A stretch of DNA of 64,000 bases from Herpomyces periplanetae (lineage: Eukaryota > Ascomycota > Laboulbeniomycetes > Herpomycetales > Herpomycetaceae), in contig WMKJ01000043.1 in assembly GCA_009733715.1 (NCBI GenBank), positions 1 to 64,000 on the forward strand, written 5' to 3'. The notes below the pieces were generated by a model. That model searched no databases, had not been told where the DNA came from, and was given only the letters and a program-made list of their open reading frames with translations. The position numbers were made by a program, and so were the translations under genes. This document shows positions 21,107-34,167 of the stretch, in pieces. Position 1 is the first letter of the stretch; the number at the start of each line of letters is the position of its first letter.

Positions 21107-23861
21107 TCATGGCTTGTGATGGGAATTTTGTAAAGCGGCTAAACGGTCATGTTCGTCGATATCCCTGTATTAGGCACACTCGTACACGGTACATATCATG
21201 GGACGAATGATAAGCTGGTTAGCAAAAATGGGAAAGTAAAGCGATGAAGAAAGCAAAAGGATGATGCTGAAATTCACGAGTTGGGTTAGGTTAGGATGGG
21301 ATGGAATGGGTAGGGTAGGGGATGATGAGTATGTAAATCGGTGACACTGAGGGAAAAGGTCAATTTCTTTGAATAACAAAAGATTAAAAGGCGATTCGAT
21401 AATTGCTGCTTGTTGGGGATTTGGCGCAACGCCTCACAAACATATCACAATCACGGAATACTCGAAGTATAAGTGATACGACAATTATATAATGAGAGAC
21501 AGAAGTACTAGGGTGTATGTAGATATGATGAGATGAGATAAACGCATGAATGGATGAATACTTGTGCATGCATGTATGCATGCATGATATGTTCGGTGTA
21601 CAGGGATTGACAAGGTTACGAAATAATTGAAAAAAAAGACATGACAAGTGAATACAAGAGGAAGAAGACAACGTAACGGTGGAATGGATTAACTTGACAT
21701 AAAGAAAATGCAACGACAAAGATGGTAACAGTGATAAGATTAATGATGAGTAGATAGATTTACGTACCTAGATTCCCATGGATAACATATCCAAACATCA
21801 CCTACATTCTGAGCGGCTATGTACCGACCTTCATCGAATAATGACTGGGGCAAAATACCCTTTTTTGGTTTCAATTTATTATGAAGAACGAATACACCCC
21901 ATTTTGTCTTTGCATCTTCACCCGAACGACCGAGACGAATAGCCGCTTGTGCCACATCTTTTTCGAGTTCTCGAAGGGCATATTCCAGGGTGGTTCGTGT
22001 ATCGTCCACTTCATCGACGATTAAAACGTTATGACCGACAAGATTGTCAATGCTGAGGGAGGAAAAGTCAAGCCATTGAGTCCGAGTAACCTGGGCAGCA
22101 GGTGTTTCAACTGGGTTTAAATCCGTGCCATCTTCGTACAATGAGAGACAGATAGCTTGGATAGGAATTTTTTGGGAATTTGAATTTTTGAGAAATGACC
22201 TTTATTAATACGTAGGGTAATATAGGGAAGTGATGCCGGAGAGGAAAAGGTTGATGATGATAAATAAGTTTGGGAATGACTTTTTTCTTGAAACTAGTTC
22301 GATTATCGCTTTGAAGAAACTGGGGTATGTAAAGTGGATGGAAAGCCCGAAGGGATTGGGGAAGGGCAGAGTAAAGAGGATTGAAGCGAAATATCGAAAA
22401 AAACGAATCAAGAAAATCATCACCTCACCCTCATCCAGGCGAAAAAGGTAAATGTCAGTTAGGGTAAAAATTATTTGGGGGGAGGGAATAAAGGGGAAAG
22501 GTTAATTGATGCGATTGCCCGATTTACTTAACAATAACGGGACAAGTATACAAGGACAGAATAATTCAAGATGACAATAGAGACAGAGAAGGGATGAACA
22601 AATTAACAGTGAAATGATCAATAGCGGGAGAAAATTGATAGCCGACCTTAGGATTCGAGAGGGAATAAAGCCACCTCCACCAATAGCAATTATAAGGGAA
22701 GGATTAAATTTAGAAAGGACTTGGGAAGCCGATTTTTGGCAAAGTTTGTGGACCTAGAATAGAAGTAAAGGGGATAATTGTGAGAGTTAATCAAGGTTTA
22801 AGGTATAACGAAGGGTGGAAAAGAAATTATTGAAAGAAAAACAGAATGGATTTGGAATGCAAGACAAGGGAAGGATATTGAGGGGTATGCAGGCCGACGG
22901 ACGGACGGGCAGGAGAAGATTTTAAGCGGGAATCAATTGATGGGGCGGTGATCTGTGTTCGGGTGGATTAGGCTAGTGTAATGAAAGGGCAAGATAACCG
23001 GGATATTAGGGTAAAATGGCGTAAGTGAGGGGAAGATGTTTTATATGCATGTACCGACAACTATGGGCGGGGGTGGGGGGAAGAAGAAAAATTTGAAGAT
23101 GATTGATAGCATGAAAGTCGTCCATTGTATTGGGCAGTAGAAGAGTGGATGAATGAATGGAAGGTCGGTCATGTATACATGGGGTGGTTAAGCTTTGGAA
23201 GAGGAAGAGGAAACGTATTCCTCTGGATTTCATAATTAAAAAGAGGTTGGATGCACGGCAACGGAAGATTGATGAGGGTAAGTATAGAGAATGGTATGGT
23301 ATGGTATGGTATGGCATGACAGAGCAAACAAAGTGACCATTGATGTGATTAAAGGCTAGCATAAAGAAAAGACATGGTCAAGCGGGAAAATTTTGGTTGG
23401 GCAGTCCATGTTACAATGTAAAGAGAGCAATAAAAGCCGTTGAAGATAGAGTAATTTCAAGTTAACAAGTCGGCAATACACCGAGATAAGCGATGAAGAT
23501 GGTGGTCCAGAGAGTAGAGTTACGGTTTTTGTAAAGGAAGGGTAAGTGGCCAGTAGAATTAAAGTCCATTCGAGTATCATGGGGTAAAAGATTTTAGAAA
23601 GGAATGAGGAATACTGGGAATTGATAGGGGAACCCTCGTTATGGTGCGGCAAGTGAATGAATAAAAACGGGAAATAATCCGGATTGTCATGAAGTTTAAC
23701 ATGAATAGATGGTAAAGAATATTGAATAATGATAGATAGGGTAAAGGGAAGGATGAAGAAGGAAAAAAAGGGAATACAGACTAAGAAAAAATCTTCAATC
23801 GAGGATAATAAGCCGATTTACATACCTCATTATAAGTTACATATAACCTGTTGGACGACAT
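21107..23861 (-). CDS. HPT1: Hypoxanthine-guanine phosphoribosyltransferase, four exons with long introns
   Basis: Purine salvage: hypoxanthine or guanine plus PRPP to IMP or GMP. Four - strand exons assemble without a frame conflict: 23861-23826, 22753-22647, 22199-21768 and 21164-21107, total 210 aa. The product reads MSSNRLYVTYNE-VHKLCQ...LIIAIGGGGFIPSRILR-SFLK...IPIQAICLSLYED, then the PRPP-binding motif VLIVDEVDDTRTTLEYAL, YPWES and a last exon RDIDEHDRLAALQ. This follows yeast Hpt1 closely over its length. The introns are 1072, 447 and 603 bp, far longer than the 50-140 bp typical of this window, and strongly pyrimidine-rich on the sense strand. The second intron's donor, AAG|GTCGGC, is weak, but the join is fixed by the protein alignment. 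The 12-codon first exon is separated from the rest by over a kilobase, so simple gene finders may miss it. Confidence 0.87.
23291..23315. repeat. ATGGT short tandem repeat in HPT1 intron 1
   Basis: Four ATGGT units followed by a variant ATGGC. Small microsatellite, no evident function. Confidence 0.7.
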
Positions 23862-24520
23862 TATTAGTAGTAGTAATGAGAGTGTAGAAGCGGGAAGAAG
23901 TCCCGCACAGATTTCTTGGATGTAGTTAGTTGACCTTGAAGGTAATGCTGAGGAAGGAAAAGAATGATCACAAGTATAGATGCAAAGAACTTTATAATGG
24001 GAAAGGTGAAATATGATTGGGGAAGGGAGAGCAGAAATGAACAATGCACTACAGTGTAATCAAGTTGAGTTCAGTATAGTCCAATCCAAACCAGTCCACT
24101 TCAGTCCAGTCCAGTTCAATACACTTAAACCCAATCCAATTCACTCCAGTTTATCCCTTCTGCATCCTTCTATACTATTACCGTTTCTATTACCGCTGCT
24201 CTTCCTTTCCCCTCCCACCCAGGCCCACAAAATTCATCTAGACTTATTCGCACGTGACCATTCAAAGAGATGGGATGTACTGTTTTAGGAAGGAAGTTGG
24301 GAGTGCTTGGAGTATTTGGACGCTCTTGTGGTGAATGTGTGTTTGGATGCCTGAATTGGCCAGGTGCGAGGGGTTGTATATTGAGTGATTTGAGCTGCCT
24401 AGTGGATCTTATGGGGGGTCCGAGGGCCCCGTGGGCCTACAGTGTCCTGAGAAGTGTCGAGGGGAAACCCCTTATGTGGAGCGTACTGTGCTGTGGTCTG
24501 CCGCTCTGTAAAGTACTATG

Positions 24521-24590
24521 CAATTGTATGCTATGCTATTCTGTACTGTACTGTACTGTGCTATGCTGTACTATGCTATTCAATCCTATA
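24521..24590. repeat. Degenerate CTGTACTATG low-complexity tract
   Basis: Imperfect short repeats of CTGTA, CTATG and TGCTATGCTG units over about 70 bp. It follows the G-rich island and precedes the pyrimidine-rich block. Confidence 0.5.
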
Positions 24591-25237
24591 CAGTCATATA
24601 CCGCACCGTGCCGCTCCTCCCTGTGCCGCACCCTGCCGTACTTGGTAGTACTATGTTATATTCCATAATATCACGCATTTGGCTCAGTTCGTACAAATTA
24701 CTCTACAAATCTTCCCCCTCATACCCAATTTACTACCCAACTCACCCACTTGACTATTATAATCTCTTCCCCCCCCATGATTTCCTTCCCATGCAAATCA
24801 ACGCCACTCCTCCTCAGGTCATATCACTTCCCATTTATCAACCCCTTCCTTACCCCTACATCTTCTTCTTTACTATTCATACTAAATATACGTTATTCTA
24901 GTCTCCCTGATTATTCGGTTTTAACTTCTTTATATCTCTATACCTGTATATCCGCTGTTAACTCTCTCGTTCCTTCACCCGCATACCTGCATAAATGCTC
25001 TCTCGCTTCCTCACCTTATGTTAAACTTGTCATATTATTTACCCAGTTACCTCAGTAAAACAAAACCTTGCTAATAACAATCCCTTCTCACCTCTCCACT
25101 AACTTCCTATCAATTCCCTTGATTTTATGCATCATCACCTAATCACCACTATACAGTGTTTACCAAAGAAAGTTACGCTATACCACACTATACCACTTTA
25201 CTCTACACTACGTTTATGTATGTGTGTAAGTGCATAC

Positions 25238-25253
25238 GTGCGTGCGTGCGTGC

Positions 25254-25284
<31 letters not shown>

Positions 25285-25288
25285 TGTG
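25238..25288. repeat. (GTGC)n(GT)n microsatellite
   Basis: About 51 bp of alternating purine-pyrimidine sequence, GTGC units grading into GT units. Such tracts can adopt Z-DNA and are length-variable. Intergenic, in an otherwise C/T-rich strand. Confidence 0.85.
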
Positions 25289-28200
25289 ACCAATGTAATC
25301 CGAGGGGATAGGATTATTAGTTTTGATTGGTTAATTAATGGGATTACAATCATTCCGATTAGCTTTCCTAAACGCTTTCCTCATTTTAGAACACGTCTAA
25401 ATGTACAGAACATCTTTAACACACTCTAGAAAAATAAATCCTGTCAATAAACTTCTCGTATCCATCCATCATCTTCCTCTGCATCACTGGAGTTACCATA
25501 ACTAACCTTGCCCAATTTCCGAACTTCTCTTTATCCTTTCCCCCCAGGCTCTTCCCCTCCCCCCTCCAATCCCTCCTATCAACCTTAACTTACCTCTCCT
25601 CCTAACCAATCTATCTCTCCCTTCACTACCCCAATTCACAATTACCATCCACTCAACTACCCAAATCCTTCCTTCCCCCATTCTCCTCTTTCTCAACGTA
25701 TCTCCCTCTTTCCCCCTCTATTCCGATGCATCTCATCCATCCATCCAATATTCAACAAATTCAATACATCACAAAATCACTTTCCTATTCTAGGAATATC
25801 ACGTCCTCTCTTCCACTCGCTCTTTTCCTCACTCAACTCGCCTAAACATTTTTCCTTCTCTCTTCTAAATGATCACTTCATTCCAATCTGTATAAAGCAC
25901 CCATCCCTCCCTTTACCTTCCCTTTTTTTTCTTTGCTCCTTTTTATCCATCCGTTCACCATCCATCACACTTCAGCCTTTCCTTCTCAATCTTCTTTTCA
26001 TCATTCCTACTATCACCCCCTCTACCAAACCTTCCAATCCTTCATTATTATCAATTCTTCCTTTACTAAATATTCCTTCCATACCAATTTCCTTTTCGTC
26101 CTTCCCTGATTCCCGTAATCTTACTCTATCTATTTTTCCTCTTCTTCCGCTTACCTTCCTCAGCCACACTTTCTCCCCGCATATTTGCCTCTTCATTACT
26201 CTAAATCTTATCTCCCTAAATTATTAACTATCCTAGTCTCTTTATGCTATCGAGGTTTCTAGTTTCTTTACCCTTTGCTACCTTAATCCAATTTTTCCCT
26301 TCTGGCAATCATATTTCTCCTCTCTTAACTCTCCTTCCTTAGTCTCCCTTCATTTTCCTTCTCGTGCATTATTCACCTCTGGGTTACAGTATACCTACTC
26401 CTTCACGTGCCTACTTTTCCTTAAATTTCTATATTATTTGTCCGCGTAAGTTGCCTTAATCCTCTCTACCCTGTGCCTTCGTTATCTCTTACTATTCCTA
26501 GTAATCTGTTCAATTTATCGTAGACTTTCTTTTCTTTTTGCCTTTTGTAATTTTTCCCGGCTTGCTACCAAAAGTTTAGCCTCGTTACGCTACCTTTTCT
26601 TTTCTTTTGGTTCTCTAAAATCTTATCTTCCCCATTGTACATGTTCCTACCCTCCTCTTTTTCTCTTTACCTTTCTAGCTTTAAATCCGCCTTAACCCTA
26701 CCACTTTCTTCTATATGGTACCTATCTCTTTCTCCATTTCTATTCTTCCATTCCGCCCATCCATATACTCATTTGTCCCAGTCATCCTTTGCTCTACCTT
26801 CCATGACTTTGTTCACAGAATTTCGCAGGGCTAGGCTATACTTTCTTATACAACGACTGGCGGATTGTTGGTTATTTATAGTTTATTAAGCTATACTACT
26901 CTCTTATGGATGATGACCAAGGTATGTAATTGAATCGTACTTTTCCCGATTACGTTCCCATAAACCTTGAACTCTAAACATCCATCATTAAGCTGATATG
27001 CTCTACCGTTTATAGGTAGGTTGTAGCTTTGAAATATTCCCCCGAAGTAAGGGTATCGATTAATAATTATGACCTAAATACCTTCATAAATATGGAAATT
27101 GAGGGGCAACCTACAAAGTTTTTTTTTCCAAAGAAAAAGAAGATTTGTGTTAAAAATAAAAAAGTGTAGACCAGGAATTCACTTAAAAACAACAAACATT
27201 TAAGGAGCTGATACCTCCAAGTGACGTTCCGAAAATATGGTCTTTTTGTTATAGCCCCGCACCGTTCTGAATCGTTGCCTTGCGTCCTGCATGCGCATTG
27301 GTACCACAAAATTTAATTCACACTTTTTCCTTTTTTGCTCGAATTTTTCCGTGTGATTTCAATAATATTGCTTTTTTTCTTCTGCCAGAATTCCATGCGC
27401 ACTTTGTGGTTTACTTATTCTGCCACTTGTTAGTGACCTTTAAGGTTCCTCAGCTCGTTTTCAACCTGATCTGCTGCTATTGTACAGGTCTTGAGCGTGC
27501 GTGATTTCATATTTATCATCCATCGCTGCTCTAGCCTCTACTTTATCACTCTTAATAATTACTTTAGCGTTTAACCATGCCCGTATTCGTTCCATGTTTT
27601 TCATCATTTCACACCCTTTTTCTCGTCTTTCATATATTTTCCTGACTTAACGCTAATTTAGTTTGTTTCCCTTGGGAGCTGGCAAATTCAAAAGCTTTCT
27701 TCATTATTAAGAAACCGTCGCACCGTCTTTTAAACATTTATCTCTCGACTTTCAACGACTGGGTGGGTAACAATATACCTCCTTCAACTATTACCCAAAG
27801 ATAAAAAGGCTGCCTGGCGAATTTAGCCTACTGCGTGATTATCTATCTTTCTTCCTCATATATCTCCCTCATGTCTATCTTTTATTGAGACATCCGTCTT
27901 TTGACCTGCACTACCTCTATATCCATCCATACTGCAACTTTCTCACCTTGCATCAATCTAATTTCCTCAAACTTCTCAAGCTTGTCGAACTGGCCCAAGC
28001 GGACACGGCGACTTAACTCGTTCAATTTCAAGGTTCTCATCCGAATCACGTCAAAGTAAATCCTCTCAAGGCATCATACCGGTTTTATCCTCTTTATAAT
28101 TTTTTTTACCTCATCCTCGTCTTTAACCTTGTTGGAAATCATTTTACCCATCAGCCGGCTACTGAGACGTAAATATTCCCACTCTTTCAACCCGAAATTC

Positions 28201-28551
28201 CTCAACACTCACCCGAAACAGCCTGCTCCCTCATATCAGGCATTCCTCATGTCGTCACTTTCACTCTGATACATTTAACCTCGTCTTTCAATCTATCTCA
28301 TACTTTTTCCATTTATTCCAATCTCTGCCAACTTCTGCTCACTTGTTCTCTTTTTTACTTCCTCCAACTTTCCCTTAATATTCCCCTCTTGTTGCGCTCT
28401 CCATCCCTTCCGCGCGCACCTGCCTGTGAGTGCTTCTCCGTGTTTTTTTCAAAATACCGTGAACGTCAGCCTGGCCTTCAGGCTGAAAGCTTCACCCAAA
28501 CAAGAAGCGAACTCTACGGTTAAATTCCACTGAAGCTGAACCTTTCTGTCA

Positions 28552-31500
28552 ATGACAACTGCTGGATCGGATCTTAGGCATGGGGCTGACGCCCTTGCAC
28601 CAGTGTCTCCGGCCACTACGTTGCCTGACTCAGATACTAGTGCTTCATCCTCATCATCATTTATTCGCCCTGCACCCTCTGATCAAATGGATATTGCGTA
28701 CCATGCTTCTCAGTCATTTGAGAGACATAATTTACCCGTTACCGATATGGAAAGATCAACACCTAGCGGTTGGTCATTTAATCGGAAGTTAAGTCCGAGT
28801 CAAAGCCCCGCTCATTCAAGAAGTTTCACGATCCCTCAATGTCAGCCCATTAAAGAGGATATTCCACATCTTATTCCAAATTCGTGTAAGAGTCCCGTAA
28901 CCGTTTCTCCTGAACATACCGGCCAAACCTCCACCAATGGTTCCTTGGTTTCCTCTGCTCAAACTTCCCTACCACCACCACCTTCCCAACAGCAGCAACA
29001 ACCAAAAGTTGTTCAAACTGCCTTCATTCATAAACTCTATAAGTATGCTTTTTTTTCTCCTATTTTCTTCCTCTAAAACTTGAAAATTGTACCACAACTA
29101 CTCCACCCTTTTTCCATAACTTGACAGGTTCTCTGATACATTATCACAAAACTTTTCTCACTGTGACCATGTTAAAAAGGACCCAGTTACGGGTCAGCTA
29201 TACTCTCAAATTCATGATTACTCACCCCCGGTTCATCATTTTCTTCTTTATTGTGTCTTGGAATCCAAATTATCTCAATAAATCATGGATCATATGCTTA
29301 CTCTTTTTGCGGTTAATCCGTTTCAATTTTAATACATCTAGCATGCTCGAGGATCAAAGTATCCAACACTTGATATCATGGTCAAGTTCAAATGAAAGTT
29401 TTTTCATGTCACCCTCCAGTGAATTCTCCAAGGTATTATCGTAAGTATACAGGACGGAGTGTCTTGCTATTTTCTTTAAAATGTACAATGGCGATTCAGC
29501 AATGCTAACTGCTTATGATCTTACGTGTGTGTGTATGTGTGCGTGTGCGTATGTATGTGTGTGTGTGTGTATGTACGTTTACTTATTAACGTATACGCAC
29601 GTACGTTTAAATCATTAAACAGTTCATACTTTAAACATACAAATATATCTTCCTTCGTACGGCAACTGAACATGTACGGATTTCACAAAAGTAAGTCTCC
29701 TTACCAAGTCATAAACCGTTATTGCACAACTCTGTTTCTCTTCTTCTCTGGCTTTAATTCCCGTTAGAACTCCCTTTTTCCCTCGGAGAATAAAACTGAC
29801 GTCACCTTCTAGTCAGCGATGTTTATCATTCAGGAAACTCCGATGCGCCGCTCTGGGAATTCAAACATGGAAATGGAAACTTCAAACGAGGCGATTTATT
29901 AGGACTTCGAGAAATTAAGCGGAGAGCTTCCCGTCACGCTTTAATTCACAAAGATTCCTTTTCAAACAATGCGAAAAATTGTGCTCATCAGACTAATGTT
30001 CCCTCATCCACCACAAATCATGACCCAATATTAGCCAGACTAACTTCTTTAGAACAACATTTCGAGCTGCGCATGTTTGATCTTCATACTCAATTATCAC
30101 GATCCCAGGATATGCATGCAACGTTAACGAATAAATGTCAAGTTTTAACGGATAGTCTTGTAAAATCCTTGCAGGTATGAGCTGAATCGTTCTTCCAAAC
30201 TTTTAACATTCTCTTTCTTCGAGTCATTTACTTACGTAGCTCATTCAGTGGAATCATGAACTGGCCAATTCTATCCTTTCTTTAATACCTGATACTGATA
30301 ATCCGTTGCGCAGAGACGGTAAGTGATGTTTTTTGCATCAGCATGCATCTGCGTCTGTCCGACTACTTCTTCATTCTCGCATACATATTATGTGCATGCT
30401 CACCCGCTCTCATGCATGCACATAGTATACTTTTGATAATTCAATTTTACTTATACTTACCCATCAATATTATCTTTTGAACAGTTCTAAATATCCAAAG
30501 CAAGTTAATGCAACAAGTTGATGTGATAAATTCTTCCGAAGAAACTTTGGATTCTCCCTCCGCCGAGCGGATGCCCCTCTTCCTGTTAAACCGGAAAAAA
30601 ACCCACTCTCGCTCACCATCTCCCCGTAAAACTTCCGTTGATCATTCCGTGCAACGTCGTGTCTCATATTCTACTTTACCTGGATCTCCCTATCGTCAAT
30701 CTCCCGCCTTTTCATCTGCTGGTTTGCCCTCTAATCGGTATGGATGCCCCACCCCTAACTCTCATCGTTCCGTTAGCCAATTGATAAATTCCCCCGTTGC
30801 TACTCAATCACTATCCTTACCACCTCCCGCTCCATCATGTCAATCTAGTAGTATGCCATTACATACTATGCCTTACGCTGCACGACCCCCTTCACCCCTT
30901 GCCAGCATATCTCGTCGGCATACCTCGGCAGATATTCGTTTACAAGGTCGAAATTCAAACCTTCAGCAACCGCAGCAACAATCTCCCAGGCAGCCGCAGC
31001 CACCGCAACCTTTCCATCTACGTCCTCAACCTCTCGGTTCAAGACCACAAGCTCACGCACCTACACCTTTCTATCCTGGTGCCAACTCTTCTAAATGGCC
31101 ATCAAGTCCAAATCTGAGACATTTAGCCTTGAAGGGTGGTGGTGGTGGTGGTGGTTCAGGAAATCATACCGACCGAGATATACGCGATACTTTGGCCAGT
31201 TATGAGTTACCCCGTACCCCGAGTCGTGGTTGTCGACGATTCGTTATAGATAAAGATGCCCGGTCTTTATACAATACTAATCTTGCCTTAACTAGTGGTA
31301 CCGCCACCAGTCCCAATCCCAATGCTCCTAATACGGCTAGCACTGGAGGTAACGCTACGGAGAATGGGTTGGGTAGCTCAGTTTCAGCTACCGGAGATAA
31401 TGGAAGATTGTTATTTAACGAAGCTGTTAATTGGCAGCTTCCCGTCTCTCGTTTTCCCCAATCCTGTGTTGATGTCAACGATAAGTCTGACAATGGAAAC

Positions 31501-31758
31501 AATAATCTTTCGTCAACTTCAACTACGGGTACCGGCTCAGTTTCTAATGGGCTTGGTGTTAGTTGTGGTACGGATAATAATTGTAACACGACTACTACCA
31601 CTAGTTCTGGACCCGGTGCTGTAGCCGCCGCATTTTCTCCAATTCGACGTAGTAGTATGGCGAGTACGGTACACGCTTTACTAAATCCTACGGACACTGG
31701 AGACTCTGTATCTCGTGATGATCAAGAAACTGGTGCAAAGAGAAAGCGTGTCTTATGA
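28552..31758 (+). CDS. SFL1: HSF-type transcription factor, Sfl1-like
   Basis: Nuclear DNA-binding regulator; Sfl1-type factors repress or activate adhesion, morphogenesis and stress genes. Six exons in frame: 28552-29042, 29342-29440, 29623-29690, 29813-30174, 30249-30318 and 30485-31758 (787 aa). The HSF DNA-binding domain (about residues 155-260) is split over four exons: FIHKLYNMLEDQSIQHLISW, EFSKVLSSYFKHTNISS, FVRQLNMYGFHKISDVYHSG, LWEFKHGNGNFKRGDLLGLR and IKRRASRHALIH. The FHK-[IV]-SDVxHxG and GNFKRGD blocks favour Sfl1 over classical Hsf1. A coiled-coil-like stretch (LARLTSLEQHFELRMFDL) follows for oligomerisation. The C-terminal half is low-complexity, with Gln/Pro, a Gly run and Ser/Thr/Asn tracts, ending in the basic KRKRVL. 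Intron 2 contains a GT microsatellite. The domain call is very secure; orthology to Sfl1 is less so. Confidence 0.9.
29525..29576. repeat. GT-rich microsatellite inside intron 2 of the SFL1-like gene
   Basis: About 50 bp of GT with interspersed AT and GC dinucleotides, wholly between the donor at 29441 and the acceptor at 29621-29622. Confidence 0.85.
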
Positions 31759-32164
31759 TCAGTCTCATCCTCTACTGTCATCTGCTATATCTACACCCGT
31801 TTTACCCTTACAAAAAGCATATTCCTTTGTCCTAGGCAGATTTTTAATGGGTGGTTAAACTCTCCCTCGGTATCCATCATTTTTATAGGGTGAAAGAAAC
31901 GTACGCGCACATGAGCATTTGAATTCACCCTAGAATCCTCATGTATATGCACGCACGTACACCAAAGAAAACAGCTTGAGGGGGTATATGTATATGTGTG
32001 AGCTCGTGCGTTTGACTGTTGATAAGTTGGTTAGAGTACAGAATAAAGCATAAGAGACATATTTACACATGCACAATGTGCCGCAATCCGTGAAATGAAA
32101 GGTAACAGTTTGACGGTGGTACTTTACACCAACTGACCGACTAACCGACCAACCAGATGGTCGT
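31759..32164. other. Short intergenic stretch between convergent genes
   Basis: 406 bp between the stops of the SFL1-like gene (+) and HPR1 (-). Presumed 3' UTRs; nothing else seen. Confidence 0.6.
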
Positions 32165-34167
32165 TTAAATGGTACAAGGCAGTGCTTCCGATGAACCAAC
32201 CGCTGGTAAAGAATTGACATTGGATGAAAGATCGACATCTGGAGCTGCAAGATCGGCAGTAGTTGAAGAGGTTGAATGATTTGTATCCGACATAAATGGG
32301 CGTTGTGCATTTGTTTCCTTGGGTTTGCGCAATAATTGATTGAGAGACGAAACATCGGATGGAGACAAGGCACCCAATTTAGATAAATGAAATCGTGCTC
32401 CGTAACGAAACGCTCGCCAAACGTTCAAATTTTTTACCTCTGCAAACGCATGACGATCCCGCGGTGAGTCTGTCATATCCATATCGAGTTGCGCCGTTTG
32501 CGCCTGGCGAACAAATCGGTTAATATTAGGAGGAGGGCGTGGAACAGTTTGACGAAGAGCGGCTAAACCATCGTCAACGCTACGCTTCAAAAATTTAAGA
32601 TCTGATGTGCCGGAAACCGCTTGTGATACAACATTATCCCGACTTTCGCTCATTTTAATAATGGTATCGAGGGACGACCGAAATACGCCGGGCGATACTG
32701 ATGGTCGAGCTATAGGTGGACAGTTATCGAGCTTCCAATGAAGCCAGTTCTTGTCGCGCGATAGAACTGTATCGACCATTCGATAAAAGAATTTTCCTTC
32801 AGGACCATCCTGAAGGTATGCTGCACAACGGGCTTTCATATGTAAAACCCAATCCGTCTGATTGTTCAAGTTAGTTATGAATGAACGTGTTAACTGGACG
32901 TTTATGCTTTTGAAAACAATGGAAAATTGGTCCGTACATCTCGACTATTCAGCGTAAAAGCGTACTGGACATGTTTATTCGGCAGATTATTGAAACGAGA
33001 TTCGGATTTTTCCGTTAGTGAAAGGAGAAATTCCAAAGTAATGAGAATTTGCACGAGTATGTTTCGCTGGAATGTAAGGTCGTGCAGTTGTTGCCGAAAG
33101 ATAGCACGACTTGTTAAATATTTGGGATAAAATATCGTTGTATATTCGTCGCCTGTTTCTTCAAATTTACGCTTCGTCGTCCGTTTAACGTGAGCATTTC
33201 GCGTAGGCGTTACTGATGGCATGGATTGAAAGCATTTAAGTGTAACATCCAACGCGTGTTTAAACTTTCCGAATCTAGTTTCATTGCATATCAGGGGTGG
33301 ATTTGCAAAGTATTCCTGTAGTGACCAAAATTCTGGATATAACTCATCCAAGTCAATTTTCTCCGGTAAAACATGATTAATGCGAGATATGCTATTATTT
33401 CCGCACAACTTATCCTCCAATGTAACCGATTCATCACTTTCGACCCGCGTTGTTATCACTTTTTGATCCCTGTTTACCGAGACACTGAGCGTGAGCGATG
33501 GTATATCATCACCTCTAGCCTGTGCAAAGTATCCCGCGACACTCTCGGTGTGAAATTTGCCTTTAAGATTAACTGAACCCTTCTCGCCGAGGGGAAAGCA
33601 TTGAAACAAAAATATTAACACTCTTCCACAAAATATAGCATTCTCAGCTCGCGAGTGTCGGCGGAGTAAATCGCTACACGATCGTAATGTCACTATACCT
33701 CGCGTTTGTTTCGAGCTAAAATGTTTAGCAGTAAGCCGTTCACGTCTTGTTTCTAAATATTCAAATACCCGACGACATCCTGATACACTTTGACTATCGA
33801 AGAGCTCTTCAATTAACAGGCACACCAGTCCCGGATCGCATATTTCTACATCACCATTTATTAAAATAATATCCAGTAAATTCCACATATCCACAAATTC
33901 ATCATCATCAATGCATGTACTTGCAATAATTGAGTAAAATATCCGCCGTGCTGCTGCTGCAAATACGCTATATTGACCATTACGTGCATCATCTGTTAAC
34001 TCGGTCGCCGATAAATTGGTTAATCGGAATTTATCAGCAGTTAATAGAGGTAAAATCCCCTGTGGTGTTTTAACATTTCGTGCAAGTGTTAACAATTCAC
34101 TTAAAGCTGTGATAACGTTTATAACGCTAGGTAATTTATCCAAAATTCCATTTTGCAATGAATTCAT
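32165..34167 (-). CDS. HPR1: THO complex subunit Hpr1/THOC1
   Basis: Core subunit of THO/TREX, which couples transcription elongation to mRNP packaging and export and limits R-loops. Two exons, 34167-32938 and 32857-32165, joined as NSRD-TDWVLHMKARCAAYL by an 80-bp intron (GTACGG...TCAG), give 640 aa. Family signatures are FRLTNLSATELTDD near residue 48-60, CSDLLRRHSRAENAIFCGRV and LFQCFPLGEKGSVNLKG near the centre, and ILSRDKNW-type sequence (VLSRDKNWLHWKLDNCPP) after the junction. The C-terminal about 60 residues are Ser/Thr-rich and variable. A basic stretch (AHVKRTTKRKFEE) could serve in nuclear import. The gene is divergent from CSM3 across only 196 bp. The exon 1 donor is not a strong consensus, but the phase and the family alignment support it. 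Confidence 0.9.

Larger units (their letters stand above)
23862..28551. other. 4.7-kb divergent intergenic region with an abrupt strand-composition switch
   Basis: Lies between the HPT1 start (-) and the SFL1-like start (+). The + strand is G/A-rich up to about 24.05 kb and C/T-rich from about 24.7 to 28.5 kb (for example 29 C and no G in 25561-25620). A G-rich island occupies 24270-24500. Low-complexity patches lie at 24062-24140 and 24521-24590, and a GT microsatellite at 25238-25288. I find no gene; frames here are long only because C/T-rich codons avoid stops. Confidence 0.55.

Noticed and set aside
21384-21719. Alternative last exon of HPT1 ending near 21384
   Set aside because: A better exon at 21107-21164 has a clean CAG acceptor, correct phase and the conserved DIDEH continuation.
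24270-24668. 132-codon Cys-rich frame starting MGCTVLGRK
   Set aside because: Half of it is translation of the CTGTACTATG low-complexity tract; no signal peptide or family resemblance, and the surrounding DNA is repetitive.
25500-26890. Several frames of 60-85 codons on both strands
   Set aside because: Products are dominated by Ser/Leu/Pro/Phe or Arg/Glu/Gly, as expected from a C/T-rich strand that avoids stop codons. No conserved motif.
30866-31697. Antisense frames opposite the SFL1-like last exon
   Set aside because: Mirror images of a low-complexity Ser/Pro/Thr/Gly coding region.
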